Shown in pieces: positions 1 through 11,990 of a stretch of DNA of 64,000 nucleotides. The DNA comes from Mastigias papua. Lineage: Eukaryota; Cnidaria; Scyphozoa; Rhizostomeae; Mastigiidae. The stretch is taken from positions 1,612,001 to 1,676,000 of the forward strand of contig OZ025276.1 of assembly GCA_964019165.1 (NCBI GenBank), read 5' to 3'. How positions within the stretch are numbered: position 1 is the first letter of the stretch; the number at the start of each line of letters is the position of its first letter. The notes beneath the pieces are model-generated. The model had not been told where the DNA came from and searched no databases. It saw only the letters and a list, made by a program, of their open reading frames with translations. The position numbers and the translations under genes are program-made.

Positions 1-395
<395 letters not shown>

Positions 396-2090
396 TAAAA
401 GTAAAAGTTCTATCTCACCAAATGTTGTTTGTCTTACTATCGTTCTTAGAGCTTGAAACAAGACACCTTCGTAGATCCGCTTTTATCGTGTGTCTTTGTC
501 GCCAGTGTAAATGCCAACTAAGGATTTTACAATTTCAGTTTGCTATATACATTTTCCCCCGGAATTACGAAAAAAGATGAAAGAAAATATCTTTATTGGA
601 AAGGAAGGGCTAGGTTAAGTATGGCAAAGTGTTGAGAGAAATCTGGTGTGAAAATAGGCATAAACAAAGGGCACAGTGTTATGACGTAGTATAATGTTAC
701 TGGGATGTTGGTTTAGTGTTCACGTAAAGGAAATGATGGCAATCAGTTATAGGAAAAACACGCAATGAATGAGTCGATGCAATGCAGAATAAAATACCTA
801 AGCTGTAATTGCTGCAGGACTATGCACATTCTTTATAACAAACCAGTTGTAACATACGGTAGGCTCCTTTCTTCAAAAGTTAAGAAACAACCCTACCAAC
901 TTGAAAAAGGCCAAGAAACGTGTAATTTGCATGTTTAATGTTACGACTTGATACTCGAAACAGTTTTGACACATTGCAACACTATACATGACATGCAGTT
1001 TGCATTCATTCTTAGTGAATTGTACACTTGTGAAGTTTCCATTTAACGATCTGTTTTGACTTCAACGTGACATTGATGAAGCTACACACAACATGAAGTG
1101 CATATAATACATATATGCACACAATACTGTTAGGTTGATGAAGCGGAAATCGCGTCAAATGAGTCTTGAATTTGTTAGAGAGGAGACTAACTTTGTCTCA
1201 GCTGAAGGGCCGTTCCATACTTTTTCACCTCTGTGAGAGAACTATATTTACCCACCCGTCTGAGGTAGTTTTCTGTGAGTGTAGTGGAAATTTCTGAAAA
1301 ACATTGTTAGGTTCCGTGGAGCTGTCGGAGATTTTCCAGACGCTTCGACGCCTTCACAGCGCTCTTTCTTCTTTAATCATTCATTTACTTTTACATGCAG
1401 CTGACGTAGATTATGTATGACTAGTTGTTGCGATATGCAATAATATCGTTTTTCACTGTATCCACAGCCTAAGTATAACCTTAACATTAGTCATACTTAC
1501 GTACACAGAGTTGTTTTTGCAACTTGTTTATTAACCATGTTTACGTAAATCTTGTATCCTGTTATTCTTACTTTTCATTGGTAGAAATTTATAGATTCTT
1601 TTAAGTTGTATACAAACAAGAGACTTGGAGAGTGAAACAGCAAGGTAGTTGGATAGCTGGACAGAGTTCAAGAAAGAGATGGAAGTAGAAAGAGAGGGAG
1701 AATAGGATAGATTTAAAAGTATTGAAGTTTGATGTGAATTGTTTTGATTGAAGAGTAACAAGTTACGAAACTTGCCGTCTCTCTGGTTCTCTTGGCACTT
1801 TTAACACCGCTACCCTGACCCTGCAGATAGTCGGTGTTAGTATGCTGAATAATTTCTACAGATTATTTACTTCACCTTGACAGCAAGTTTAAAACGTTCG
1901 TTACCTAACACATTTAAGAAACATGTAAGAAACTTTTGATAGCAAAATAACCAGAAAATTTAAGGAACCGTCTACCAGCACTGCACTTTACTTGCTTATA
2001 AGAAAATTAGTGTACCACAGCCTCACGTGCTTACTCCGCTTACCCAGAATACAAGGAACAGATAGCAATATCACATAACATACTATTCAG
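396..2090. other. AT-rich stretch without a recognisable gene
   Basis: I see no conserved protein motif, no RNA gene and no terminal repeats. Only short frames occur, none with a known domain. It could be intergenic DNA, an intron or unrecognised old transposon. Confidence 0.4.
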
Positions 2091-2091
2091 A

Positions 2092-2600
2092 AAGGTATAG
2101 AGTCATCGATTACATATTATTCTTGAGTCAAATCGCAAGGGAGAAACTTTTCATATTCTCAACTCACATACTCCTTGTGGTTATAGCTCCGCATACGGCA
2201 CTCGGCCTACATTCCCCTATATGGATGCTAGTGTCTCTTTACGAAAACTATGAGAGGTATTTGACACCTGTTTGCACACAAGGGTAGAGAGTCATTGATT
2301 ACATATTATTCTTGAGTCAAATCGAAAGGGAGAAAGTTTTCATATTCTCAACTCACATACCCTCCTGGTGTTTATAGCTCCGCATACGGCACTCGGCCTA
2401 GATCCCCCTATATGGATGCTAGTGTCTCTTTACGAAAACTATGAGAGGTATTTGAATACTTTTTGCACAGAAAGATACAAAGAAGTATCGACTACATCTT
2501 AGTGGTGTAGCACATTGAAAGGGGAAAAAGTCTCTTATTTATCCGTAGCATATTCGCAAGTGAAGTGAAAGGGAGACATTTTCTCTGGTGTTGTGACTGT
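2092..2600. repeat. 189-bp tandem repeat, two good units plus a degenerate third
   Basis: The segment starting near 2092 is repeated almost exactly from 2281 (offset 189 bp). Matching landmarks include a shared 16-mer CCCCTATATGGATGCT-type motif and a run ending in a GAGAGGTATTTGA block. From about 2470 a third, strongly diverged unit can be followed by its opening and by a GAAAGGG run. The short CCCTATATGG motif recurs at about 2728 and 2770, so the array once extended further or the motif belongs to a dispersed element. Confidence 0.85.
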
Positions 2601-3102
2601 TACAGTTGTCGCGGTTGTGGCTCTTGATGAGTAACCCCCGTGAAATGCCCTTAGTATGTGGTTACGATTCCGAAATCATGATTTGTGATGTTAGCAATCC
2701 GTATATAATGGCCTCCCGCAGAGCCCCTATATGGATGCTTGCACCTATATGTGAGGCTCTTTCTCACTCCCCTATATGGTTGCGCTCGCGCTGAACCACG
2801 CCTTGAAAGTTGGGCAGTCCAACCATGTAAGAATGACAAGCTTCCCAAAGGACTTGTTTGGTTGCTTCTTCTACCTTGGCATAATGGCTTAACTGACCCT
2901 GGTCGATCAGAGTGTTGCGAAAATGACACAATAGATGAACAACAAATTCCATCCTACAAAACAACACTTGAGGAAGTCGCCAATGGTCCCTGATCAGTGG
3001 CTGGGCCTCACTTTGCACTTTGAACCTGTTGTGACCTCAGTTGGGCCTTGGTTGGGCCTACAGGTTGAGCAATTAGACCTTGACACCTGAAACAGCATCC
3101 AA

Positions 3103-3480
3103 AGATGAGGGACTACTGGAGAAAAAGTAGCAGAATGATGAAGTTTCAGTCACTTTCTGAAGTTATGACAAGAAACAGATTTTCCAGCTGTACAAATACC
3201 TTCATGTATCAGATGATAGGGATGAAGTTGCAAAAGTAGAACCTGGGTATGACCCTCTTTTCAAAATGTGCAAGTTTTTGGACATAATTTCTGACAGGTT
3301 TCGCACTGTTTACAAGCCAAATAGGGATATCTGCATAGATGAGAGTCTGAAACCTTTCAAATGAAAATTTATTTCAGACAGTTTATCCCTAGTAAGAGAG
3401 CCAGATTTGTGTGAACGCATTTGTTTTGAATGAATCAGATACTGGTTATGTATCAGAATTCAAATATATACAGGAAGGCT
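3103..3480 (+). pseudogene. piggyBac-family transposase fragment
   Basis: Conceptual translation gives a series of piggyBac (PGBD-like) motifs in order: a DYW near 3110, SEVMTRNRF near 3165, then YKYLHVSDD, PGYDPLFK, a YKPNRDICIDES block with the DE that supplies the first catalytic aspartate, and finally FIPSKRARF and SDTGYVSEF. Reading these requires at least two frame changes and passes a stop right after the PFK motif, so the copy is dead. The N-terminal part, the remaining catalytic aspartates and the terminal repeats were not found. It stops abruptly where BEL-1 begins, so an old deletion or insertion joined them. The family call rests on motif order only. Confidence 0.75.
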
Positions 3481-3499
3481 TAAAGATGGTTCACATACC

Positions 3500-4368
3500 A
3501 AAGACCTTGATGAATATGATATCATGACACATTGGAGACTTGAAAAAGGCTTCCCTCCAACTTTCCATCCCTGACGGACTAAGGGATCTTCTACGTATTG
3601 TGTGGATTGATACTACAGATCCCGGAAATCCAAAAATCATCAAATTGTGATTCGCGTGATTGGCCTTTGGGGTACCAAGTTCGCCATACATCCTTAATGC
3701 AACAATAAAGCAACATGTGGAAAAGTGCAAGTCAACACAACCCGAATGTGTAACAAATGTCGGTAACTCTCTGTACATGGATGATTTTGCATTTTCTGCC
3801 TCCTCTGAAGAGGAAGTTTCCACAACCCACACAAGTTTAAAACAGTGTTTTTATGATGGAGGGTTCAATATGTGAAAATGGGCCTCAAACAGTAAAACAC
3901 TTCTCAAGCACATATGAAAACAAGTTCATCCTAGAACACTTTGGAAATTTAGTGGACAAACAACAATCTTTACATGAAGATGAAGTAATCAAGGTTTTTG
4001 GCCTTCGTTGGAATCAAAACATGGATACATTAACCTTGGATTTATAAACCTTTGAGAGTGCCACTGAACAGCTACCTATAACGAAATGCCTTATTTTAAG
4101 CACACTTGCTCAATGTTTTGATCTTATAGGCCTTTTGTTGCCCATCCTTTTACAAGTGAAAAGTTTATTTCAAGATGGTTGTAAGCTCAAAATCAACTGG
4201 GACAGCCCCTGGTCAGAAGAATACAGTCGTAGATCGACTGATATTATAAGTGACATATCGCAGTCACCTCCTATTGTGATCAAACATGCCATATTCACAG
4301 ACATTGACATTAATGACATAGTTTCCATTCAATTGCACGGCTTTGGAGACACAAGCAACATTGCATAT
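3500..4368 (+). pseudogene. BEL-1 pol, reverse transcriptase and start of RNase H
   Basis: Broken plus-strand frames show the BEL/Pao reverse transcriptase: GDLKKAxLQLSIPD near 3531, a G-V-P-S-S-P-Y-I-LNATI motif near 3665, and the catalytic LYMDDF near 3772. The linker to RNase H is recognisable (FDLIGLL near 4120), ending in the HGFGDTSNIAY RNase H start at about 4336-4368. There is a frame change near 3650, a stop at about 3875 where a Lys-Trp would be expected, and another near 4047. The frame is cut at 4368 by Gypsy-1 and continues at 14020, where the next residues fit BEL RNase H. Confidence 0.85.
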
Positions 4369-4632
4369 TTAAAGTGCCATTCATCAGTATTTTCACAGAT
4401 AGAAAAAGACATGGTGTGGTTTCACTTTAACTTTTTAAAATCACTTTCACTCCTTTTCTTACAACAACGTGCTTGCTTCACTAACATTATCTTTTTGCTA
4501 TCCAATCGATATTGGACAGGGGTGTGTCTAACAGACACAGGATACTAGTGTTGACAATAAAATAAAAAGAGATCCAATATTGCAGTCATTCCAGTATAAG
4601 GGCTACACAGTCATTCCATTATAAGGGCTACA
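4369..4632 (-). repeat. Gypsy-1 3' LTR
   Basis: 264 bp, nearly identical to 13755-14019. On the plus strand it starts TTAAAGTGCC and ends GGGCTACA. Its right edge contains a roughly 24-bp tandem duplication (a GTCATTCCA...AAGGGCTACAC unit at about 4585-4632) that is also present in the other LTR. Confidence 0.93.
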
Positions 4633-4650
4633 CGCTTCCCCCCTTAAGAA
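4633..4650 (-). promoter_or_regulatory. Gypsy-1 polypurine tract
   Basis: On the minus strand the sequence AAGGGGGGAAGCG directly precedes the 3' LTR, the position of the plus-strand primer in LTR retrotransposons. Confidence 0.75.
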
Positions 4651-5254
4651 ATGTCCTCTGTGACATTTATGTTACATCTTGTGACATGACTTCACGAGTT
4701 CCTTCAATTTTTTCCGTTATAGCTACATTCATTTCACGGTGGCTATGAAAAATGCTTCACGGAACAGATCCTTTGCTCCGATCACTGTACTATAAACACT
4801 GTACATTGACTATCTTGTTAACGTCTGGTTCATCTTCTATAGCTCTTCGTAGTTAACATATCATTTCTCGCGTATCAATGTTATGATTGTGATCAATCAC
4901 AGTTTAAGGTAAATTATCACACCAATTCTGGAAATGTAGAATAACTGCTTGATAGATTCATAAGTACTTTGAGATCTCTGTTTTAGCATAAGCGATATTC
5001 ATTAAGTGAGGTCTCTCTCCTAACACAACAATATTTCAAAGCGAAAACTGTAAATCAATACGGGTAAAAAGGTCTTTTCCTGGTTCTTGCCAAAGATCAA
5101 TATGAATAGAATGGTGCCTGGACAAAAGGTTGGGAAAATGTTCTGTTAGGCATAGTTGGACCTCGCAACTTAAATGGTGGTACAAATGGCATGTTTGATT
5201 TGAACGAAGTGATAAAATCTCAATGGATTGACATTACAGGATGAGATTATTGGT
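4651..5254 (-). other. Gypsy-1 region between pol and the 3' LTR
   Basis: No coding motif recognised on either strand. By position it is the 3' untranslated or decayed end of the element. Confidence 0.6.
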
Positions 5255-5940
5255 GGGCACATTGTTGGGTCCCCGAGACGATCATATGTTAACATATCTG
5301 GTGGTAATTGCTGCCGTTGTGGGCGAGTTCTTACACTGACTTCAGGTTTAGAGTTGGCATCTACGAACGATTCATTGGTACGGTCTGGTTGAGCAGGCTC
5401 AAGCTCAAGCTCCGGTTCTACTACTGACCCTGATGTCTCTTCAATGTCAACTCCATATGTGCTATCATTGGTAGGTGTGTTGAGTAGTGAACCTTGCGAG
5501 CGTGTTCCACTATTTTGTTTCCTACCGGTGACATGAACTGGATAATGCCATGAAACATCGTCATCTTCACTACTAGAACTATCAACATTCTCGTGTGACG
5601 GGGTAGCTTGTTTCTTTATCTGACATCATTTTTGTGTTGTTCTCTTTGAAGAGGTAATTGGCTGGCTTGGGTCTACCATGGTTAGTTTTGTTTCTGTTAT
5701 TGGGAGGAAATCACAGGGTAACAGCATGTTACAATGTAATACTCTTCTTCTTCCATTTTCACTCTCTGGAGCTACTTCATATACTGGACTGTCTCCATGC
5801 TGTTTTGTCACACAATAAATAATTGTCTCCCAAAATGAACGAAGTTTTCCTGGTCCTCTACGTTCACTCATATTCCGTACAAGTACCCGGTCCCCTACTA
5901 ATAACTTTGTAAATGTTGCTTCCTGACTTTTAACCTTTTC
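5255..5940 (-). pseudogene. Gypsy-1 pol, C-terminal integrase region and tail
   Basis: Minus-strand translation gives a C-terminal integrase segment with VGDRVLVRNMSERRGPGKL near 5885, then the typical VYEV.PE block. After a stop near 5626 comes an acidic Ser/Asp-rich linker and a terminal motif PPDMLTYDRLG near 5290, a common ending of animal Gypsy polyproteins. It is the direct continuation of the integrase that stops at 8494. Between them sits Helitron A, whose arm fuses an unrelated Met-containing extension in frame onto this piece, so the apparent N-terminus of the 141-residue frame (5626-6051) is foreign. Confidence 0.8.
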
Positions 5941-8493
5941 CCGTAGCCTAGCGCAGGTATCCGAGCATTTCTGGTACAATTTTTTCTTGCAATTTTCTTC
6001 GATTTGCACAATGCAAGACCGAAGGTAATGTGCTCTATAACAGAGGCCCATGATGTCACCTTATTGTGATCCTATGCGAGCTGTTTTGATCCTTGCTCAT
6101 CGAAAACGTAGACCATGCAGCTTTTATGGAGGCACAGCATTAGTCTTTCCAAGGCTAATCTGCAACTTTTGAACTGGGGTAAGGGGAGCGTTTAGTGGGC
6201 TACCAGTACTAAGCTAGTCTCCTGTGTATGCAATAAGCACATACTTACTCAAGCTGTTCTTTACATGAGACATTAGTGAATAACATCACATATTATCTCC
6301 TGCATGCTTCAATTCTAACGTAGATAGTGTTGTAAAATCTAGCGGTATAACTGCAACAGTGTATAACATATACAATATAGCCCAATCAAGTGACAGGAAT
6401 GACTACGCCTATGACCAAGTGGGTGATCACAAATCTTCTCCACTCTGGTACACGATTAAATTTGAGCCATAAACCTGTAATTGGTTGCATCCAGTAATCC
6501 TATGGTAACTGGTATATTAGCTTTCTTTAGCCATTAAATTAACTTGTATCGAGTTATCATAGCTCAGAGGACTCCATAGTGTTACTTCATAAAAATAAAA
6601 GAATAATGTTATGTACAGGTAACATGCTATAACATATTAATCTTCAAATCGGGTTTCGAATAATTATAGTATTTGGGGTGGGGGGAGTTGATGGTAGGGG
6701 CTCGGAAAAATCAAGTTTACACAATAGCAATGATCGTGCTATCTAATAGTAAGTAATCCCTTTAAACTGAATCATCATGTACAGAATGATCTATGGAAAT
6801 CATTAATGGAATTTATAGCAACTGTTTTCCAGCAAAGAAACATTAAGGATAAAGGAACCCCTAATTTGACTCCTCAAAAGTTACACTACGATACATAGTG
6901 AAAAGAACTATCAAAGTGTTGTAAATAAAGAGTACTGGGGTTCAGCTACAAACTGTACTGGAAGTAAGTAAGGCATCAGCTACGGGCTGAGAGTAATATG
7001 AAACGCCCCTCAAGATTTTGGAGAGAATGCACGCGATTGTTTCCTCAACTAATGCAAGAAAAAGAAACAGAAATAGAATATCAAACTGCAATAATCCACA
7101 GACTAAATTGGATAACATCCTTGCTCTAGCCTAAAATAACTGTGTTGCAAACATATAGACCTATGTAGAAGTTACAAACAACATCTCAACTCAGACCGGT
7201 CTCAACTGTAAACAATGTCAGAGTGGCCTAGCATAGCTGAAAGTGAACAGCATGCTAAAAATCCCAACAATTATTAACTAGTCCAGTAGGAATCTGCCGA
7301 ACAACTTCCAGAACCTCTGCAGTCACAAATCTACACTGTAGTTGTTCGGATACAAACGATTGAATGTATCTGCGATCGTGAGATGAACGTGGGAATCCCC
7401 TCTCGTGTTTACTGACAAAGTATACCAGAATTAAGATTGAGGATACCAAAACGCTATATGGCTAACACTCAAGAAACTTAGCAAGTCATGTAGATTGCTT
7501 GTAATCAAACTTGACATGAAAGAAGAACAGCAGTCTCTTCATTGCTTAAACCATACAAGGGGAGGGCTACAAACCTCTCAGAGTTATAGTAGATAAGACA
7601 ACGAACAACCTCATACAGGAGAAACACAGAAAAACTTTAGATGGTAGAAAAAACAATTTCAGTACGCTACTGGTTGATATTTTACCACGCCTTACTTTAC
7701 TTTCGTCAAAATAAAACTGTGACTTCACATCATGCAAAAACAACCCACACTGAAAGCTTTCCGAATGTCATCCCATGTCAGGTAGCAAAGCGTAAGAAGT
7801 AAGCGAAATACACCATAATATACCACAAAATACAACATGAAAATATCTTCTATATGGTTTATCACAACTTACCGGCAAAAGCACTATGGTTTAGCAGAGA
7901 GAATCGAACGGCTCGGGAAGATCTGTCATGGCGATATCACCCTCGAAAAGTAGGATTCCTTGGCAAATGAAATCAAGTGAGAACATCAGTAAACTGGAAG
8001 CAGAACGACGAAATTCTCCTCCAAGTCAAACTGCAACTATATGGTAGTAATGGTTTGCAACTGTAGAGTACGGATGAAATGGACAAAGGAAATACAGGTA
8101 ATTTTAAATCAAAATCCATGTCATGAAAGAAGAGCAGGCTTACCAGGAAGAACAGCAACCAAAGTCTCCTTGCAATAACACACACAGCTACTTAGTCCTG
8201 CGGGACCACTCGCAAAACTGACAATACGCTGTCCAGCAGGGAGGAGCAACAGTTTTACTGTGAATGGTGATGGAAAGGAAGGTGAATAACTTAGCGAAAA
8301 ACAATGATAAAAATCATATCTCTTCTTATATAAGTAGTAGACCCAAATGTCTATCCTTGACACAACTTTGGGGGCCATGGAACGAATACCCTGGGAGGAG
8401 ATTGTGTGCACATAATCAGGTCATGTGGTACAATTTAGAGCAATCTGATTGGTTTGGCATACATTAGCATATATGGATCTCAGTATAAAGAGA
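5941..8493 (-). mobile_element. Helitron-like copy A, single-armed, inside the Gypsy-1 integrase
   Basis: The left 280 bp (5941-6219) match one arm of the palindrome found in copies B, C and D. The interior and the right end (a CTCAGTATAAAGAGA end, matching the CTTAGTATATAGAGA end of B and C) also match, but with many more differences, so this is the oldest copy. On the minus strand it starts TCTCTTTATAC after an A and would end at the palindrome centre: the outer arm is absent. It contains no protein motif and is presumably non-autonomous. The interior, more than 2 kb, holds no gene I can recognise. Confidence 0.8.
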
Positions 8494-11400
8494 TGCGTCC
8501 ATGAGCAGTAGACTTATTTGCATTCTCGGTAGCCAGCAGATACGCCTCTTGCATAGCACTTTTCCATTTTTTAACAAATTCGAGATAATTTGCTTCTTCT
8601 TTTGTTCATTCACTGTTGAAGATTAGATCGATTGGGAGGCGTGGTGATCTGCCAAAGAGTAGGTAAAATGGTAAATATCATGTTGCTTCATTCTTTGTGC
8701 AGTTATACGCATGAACTACTTTGTTTACATAGTTACTCCATTGACTTTTCTTGTCCTCTGGTAATGTGCGAAGCATACTCAACAGTGTCCTGTTACAGTG
8801 CTCAACTTGGCCATTCCCCTCCAGATGATATGGTGTTGTCCGGGAATGTACTATACCACATAGTTTCTCTAACTGTTTGAACAGGTTGTTCTCAAATTCA
8901 GCTCCCTGGTCGTGGTGAATTCGGGCGGGGAATCCGTAATGCAAAATAAAATCAGTATAAATCCTCTTGGCTGCAGTGCTTCCTGACTTATTGGGCGTTG
9001 GGTATGCTTGGGCGAACCTGGTAAAGTGACCCATCACCACTAAGATACATTCACATCCTCCTGATGATTTTTCAAGGTGCATATAATCGATTGAAATCAG
9101 TTCAAATGGCATTGTTGTAACTATGCTTTTCAGTGGTGTCCTTAGGAGTTATTGCGGCTTTCTTTGCTTTAAGCAATCACATACTTTCGTGACGTGATGT
9201 GTGATGTCATCTATCATTCTAGGCCAATAGAAAATTTCTCTAGCTAACTGAAGTACCCTTTCACTTCCGAGATGACCCATCTCTCCATGGAGTTCGCGAA
9301 AAATGATTGGATGAAATTTTCTGGGCACAACTAGTTGGCTGTATGCTCCCTTTTTCCGCCTTAAGATTCCACCATCAAGATATAAGTTTTTCCACTCGCG
9401 CATTAGTAGCTTTACATTATGTGTCTCATACATCCTCTCCACCTTTGAAGGAAATCTTCCATGACGTTTATACTCCATGACTCTATGTATGGTCGCATCA
9501 CTTGTTTGTGCTTCTCTGAAATCTTTGGGATTGATTTGATTGAAATTCAAGGACTGAATCTGATTTAAATCATATTCCAACAAATTTACGTCAGTTGTTA
9601 ATGCTCAAATCCATGTAGACTCTGGCTCTGGTGTTGTTATTGATATGTTTGTGACATTCTGAATAATATTTGGTGTTGTGGTCTCAGTACAATCTGCCAT
9701 AATTTTCTCAATCGTAATGCGAGACAGCGCATTAGCATCTATGTTAGCCTTTCCTGGTCTATATTTGATAACTTGAAGTCAGCAAGGTCTGCAACCCAGC
9801 GATGTGTTGTTGCATTCAGTTTTGCAGTGGTGAGCACGTATGTAAGTGGGTAATTATCAGTATATACAGTAAAGGAATATACATAGAGATAGTCCCTGAA
9901 ATGTTCACAGATCGCCCACTTAAGGGCCAGAAATTCTAGCTTACCAGAATCGAGATGGTAGTTACGCTCAGCCTTGTTTAATGTCCTTGAGCCATACCCA
10001 ATGACTCTCATAATCCCATCTTGTTTCTGGTACAGTACAGCACCAAGGCCTTGCTCTGATGCGTCAGTATGTAAAACAAAGGGCTTTGTGTGATTGGGGT
10101 ATGCAAGAATGCGTGGTGTGGTAAGGTATGTGATTAAACTTTCAAGCTGCTTGGTGTGATGCATTCTATGAGATTGGTGTCTTGGAGGAAAGTTGTCCTC
10201 TTTCTGGTTGGTCACCTTTGTTTCTGGTATCTTTGGGACATTCAACAATTGAAACAGTGGCCTGGCTATGCGTGCAAAATCTTTGATGTACCGTCTAAAG
10301 TAACCTAACAATCCTAGTAACTTTTGGACATCACCAACTGTTTTTGGCACATTCCTTGCGATTGACTTTACTGACTCGATTCCTGCGGGGTCTAAACGAT
10401 ATCCATCAGCTGAAACAATCCTTCCTAGACAACTAACCTCACGCGTAAAAGGTTACATTTCTTTGATTTAAGTTTAACACCATGCTCTCAAAGTTTCCGG
10501 AAGACTTTCCGCAAGTGATCAAGGTGCTCTTCGAAAGTCTTGGAAAAGCAAATCACATCATCTAAATATGGCATGCAGATAGTGTCTCTCAATTCACCAA
10601 CACATCGCTCCATGAACCTCTGGTATTCTCCTGGTGCATTCTTTAACCCAAATGGTATATGTACCCACTCATATAGCCCCCATGGTGTTATAAAGGCTGT
10701 CAGATATTGTAATGACTGATCCATATATCCCTGGTGGTAGTTGTTACCACCTAAATTGTCAAGGGTTGTCTGTACATGTGGTAAGGGGTGACGATCAGTA
10801 ACTGTTCTTTTATTCAATTCACCAAAGTCAACACGCAGTCGTAGATCACCATCTTTTTTTTTAATGCAAACAACTGGACTAGAATAGGCTGAAAGAGACT
10901 CCTTGATCCAGCCTTTATTGAGCAGATCCTCAATATGCTGTTTAACCTCCGGAACAATGGTCGGGGAATGGAGTTATACGACTTCTGGACTGGTTTTGGA
11001 TCATCGAGAGTTAGATTTAGCTTCAAGTCATCAATACTACCAATATCGTTTTCACAGTTGCTAAAAGTATCAGCTTCTTCTATCAGCATTTGGGTTGTAC
11101 TGCTACGTTGTATGGGTGTCAAACTACTTAAATCAAATTTGCTCAGATCTAAATTACCGCTTATCACACTTGCCTTCTTTGTATTATTTTGCGAATTCAC
11201 TGAAACAGTGTGTACTTTAGTTGGATCTTCTTTAGTTTCATGGTACTTACCTTCATGTGGCGTTACGGACTTCACAAGTTGTAACGTGCCCAACGTGGTT
11301 CGACCTTTCAACAATATGTTATGTTTTGATGGGTTATTGATTTCGATCGACACATGTGGAGACTTTCCTTTTGGTAAAACAAGTAATGTCTGAGTAAGCT

Positions 11401-11990
11401 CAAGATCACTGGACATTAAAGTTGATAAGTCCGGTTCAAACAGTACAGGGATCTTACTTTTTATTATTCCAACATTTGCACGACAGCGGATGGTGACTGT
11501 GCCTCCGTTTGGAATACTTTGGGGCTTTTTGCTTGTCTTTAAAGCACACAAGTCGTCATTATTAATGGCATTTTCATATACAAAATCAATGAAAGTGGGA
11601 ATGTTGTCTGTAGTAGCTTCATGAAATGGTGCAATCACACTCTTCATGAGGCTTGTATTTGCTGTATTTGTGCAATCTGCAGCATTACTTTTTATTGCCT
11701 CTTCAATTACGTTATAGCCAATGATTGGGTTGTCAAGATTAGATGATGTAACAAGAAACGGAATGCTGGTATTAACATGAGCGTCATCAGAGGCCATGGC
11801 AAAGTTTATTGCTACCCATCGTAGGATGGTCGTCCCATTAGCTGCCTTAAGATCTAGCCCTGCATCCAAAATCTCCAAGATATTTTGCAGGTTGGCCTTA
11901 GGGCGGTTCTTTTCTAACCAACACTGTGAAACAATTGAAACCTGTGCACCAGTATCAAACAGCGCTTCCCAACTAATTTGGCAATTTTTG
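8494..11990 (-). pseudogene. Gypsy-1 pol: protease, reverse transcriptase, RNase H, integrase (decayed)
   Basis: On the minus strand, in order: the aspartic protease LFDTGAQVSIVS near 11950; a long linker (11878-10814); reverse transcriptase with [18 protein letters not shown] near 10795, [13 protein letters not shown] and catalytic YLDDV near 10575; RNase H with FVLHTDASEQGLGAVL near 10060 and YTDNYPL near 9865; the integrase zinc-binding region GHLGSERVL..CLKQRK (9290-9150); and the catalytic core with [13 protein letters not shown] near 9095, DQGAEFEN near 8900 and an [14 protein letters not shown] block near 8820. About a dozen residues are missing after TLDNLGG, removing reverse transcriptase motif A with its catalytic Asp. 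Frameshifts or stops occur near 10815, 10350-10488, 9600-9740 and 9112-9149. The frame is cut by Helitron A. Confidence 0.88.

Noticed and set aside
2764..3018. Minus-strand frame of 84 residues near the piggyBac relic
   Set aside because: No recognisable motif and overlaps other short frames; coding not supported.
3509..3523. A 15-base match between the start of BEL-1 and its 3' end near 30496, suggesting an LTR remnant
   Set aside because: At 3509 the sequence fits the reverse transcriptase reading frame just before GDLKKA; flanking bases do not match, so coincidence is likelier.
5626..6051. A 141-residue protein joining a cysteine-rich start to an integrase end
   Set aside because: The first third is Helitron A palindrome arm and the rest is Gypsy-1 integrase; the fusion is an accident of insertion.
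10935..11393. 152-residue plus-strand frame
   Set aside because: Shadow of the Gypsy-1 protease/reverse transcriptase linker on the other strand.
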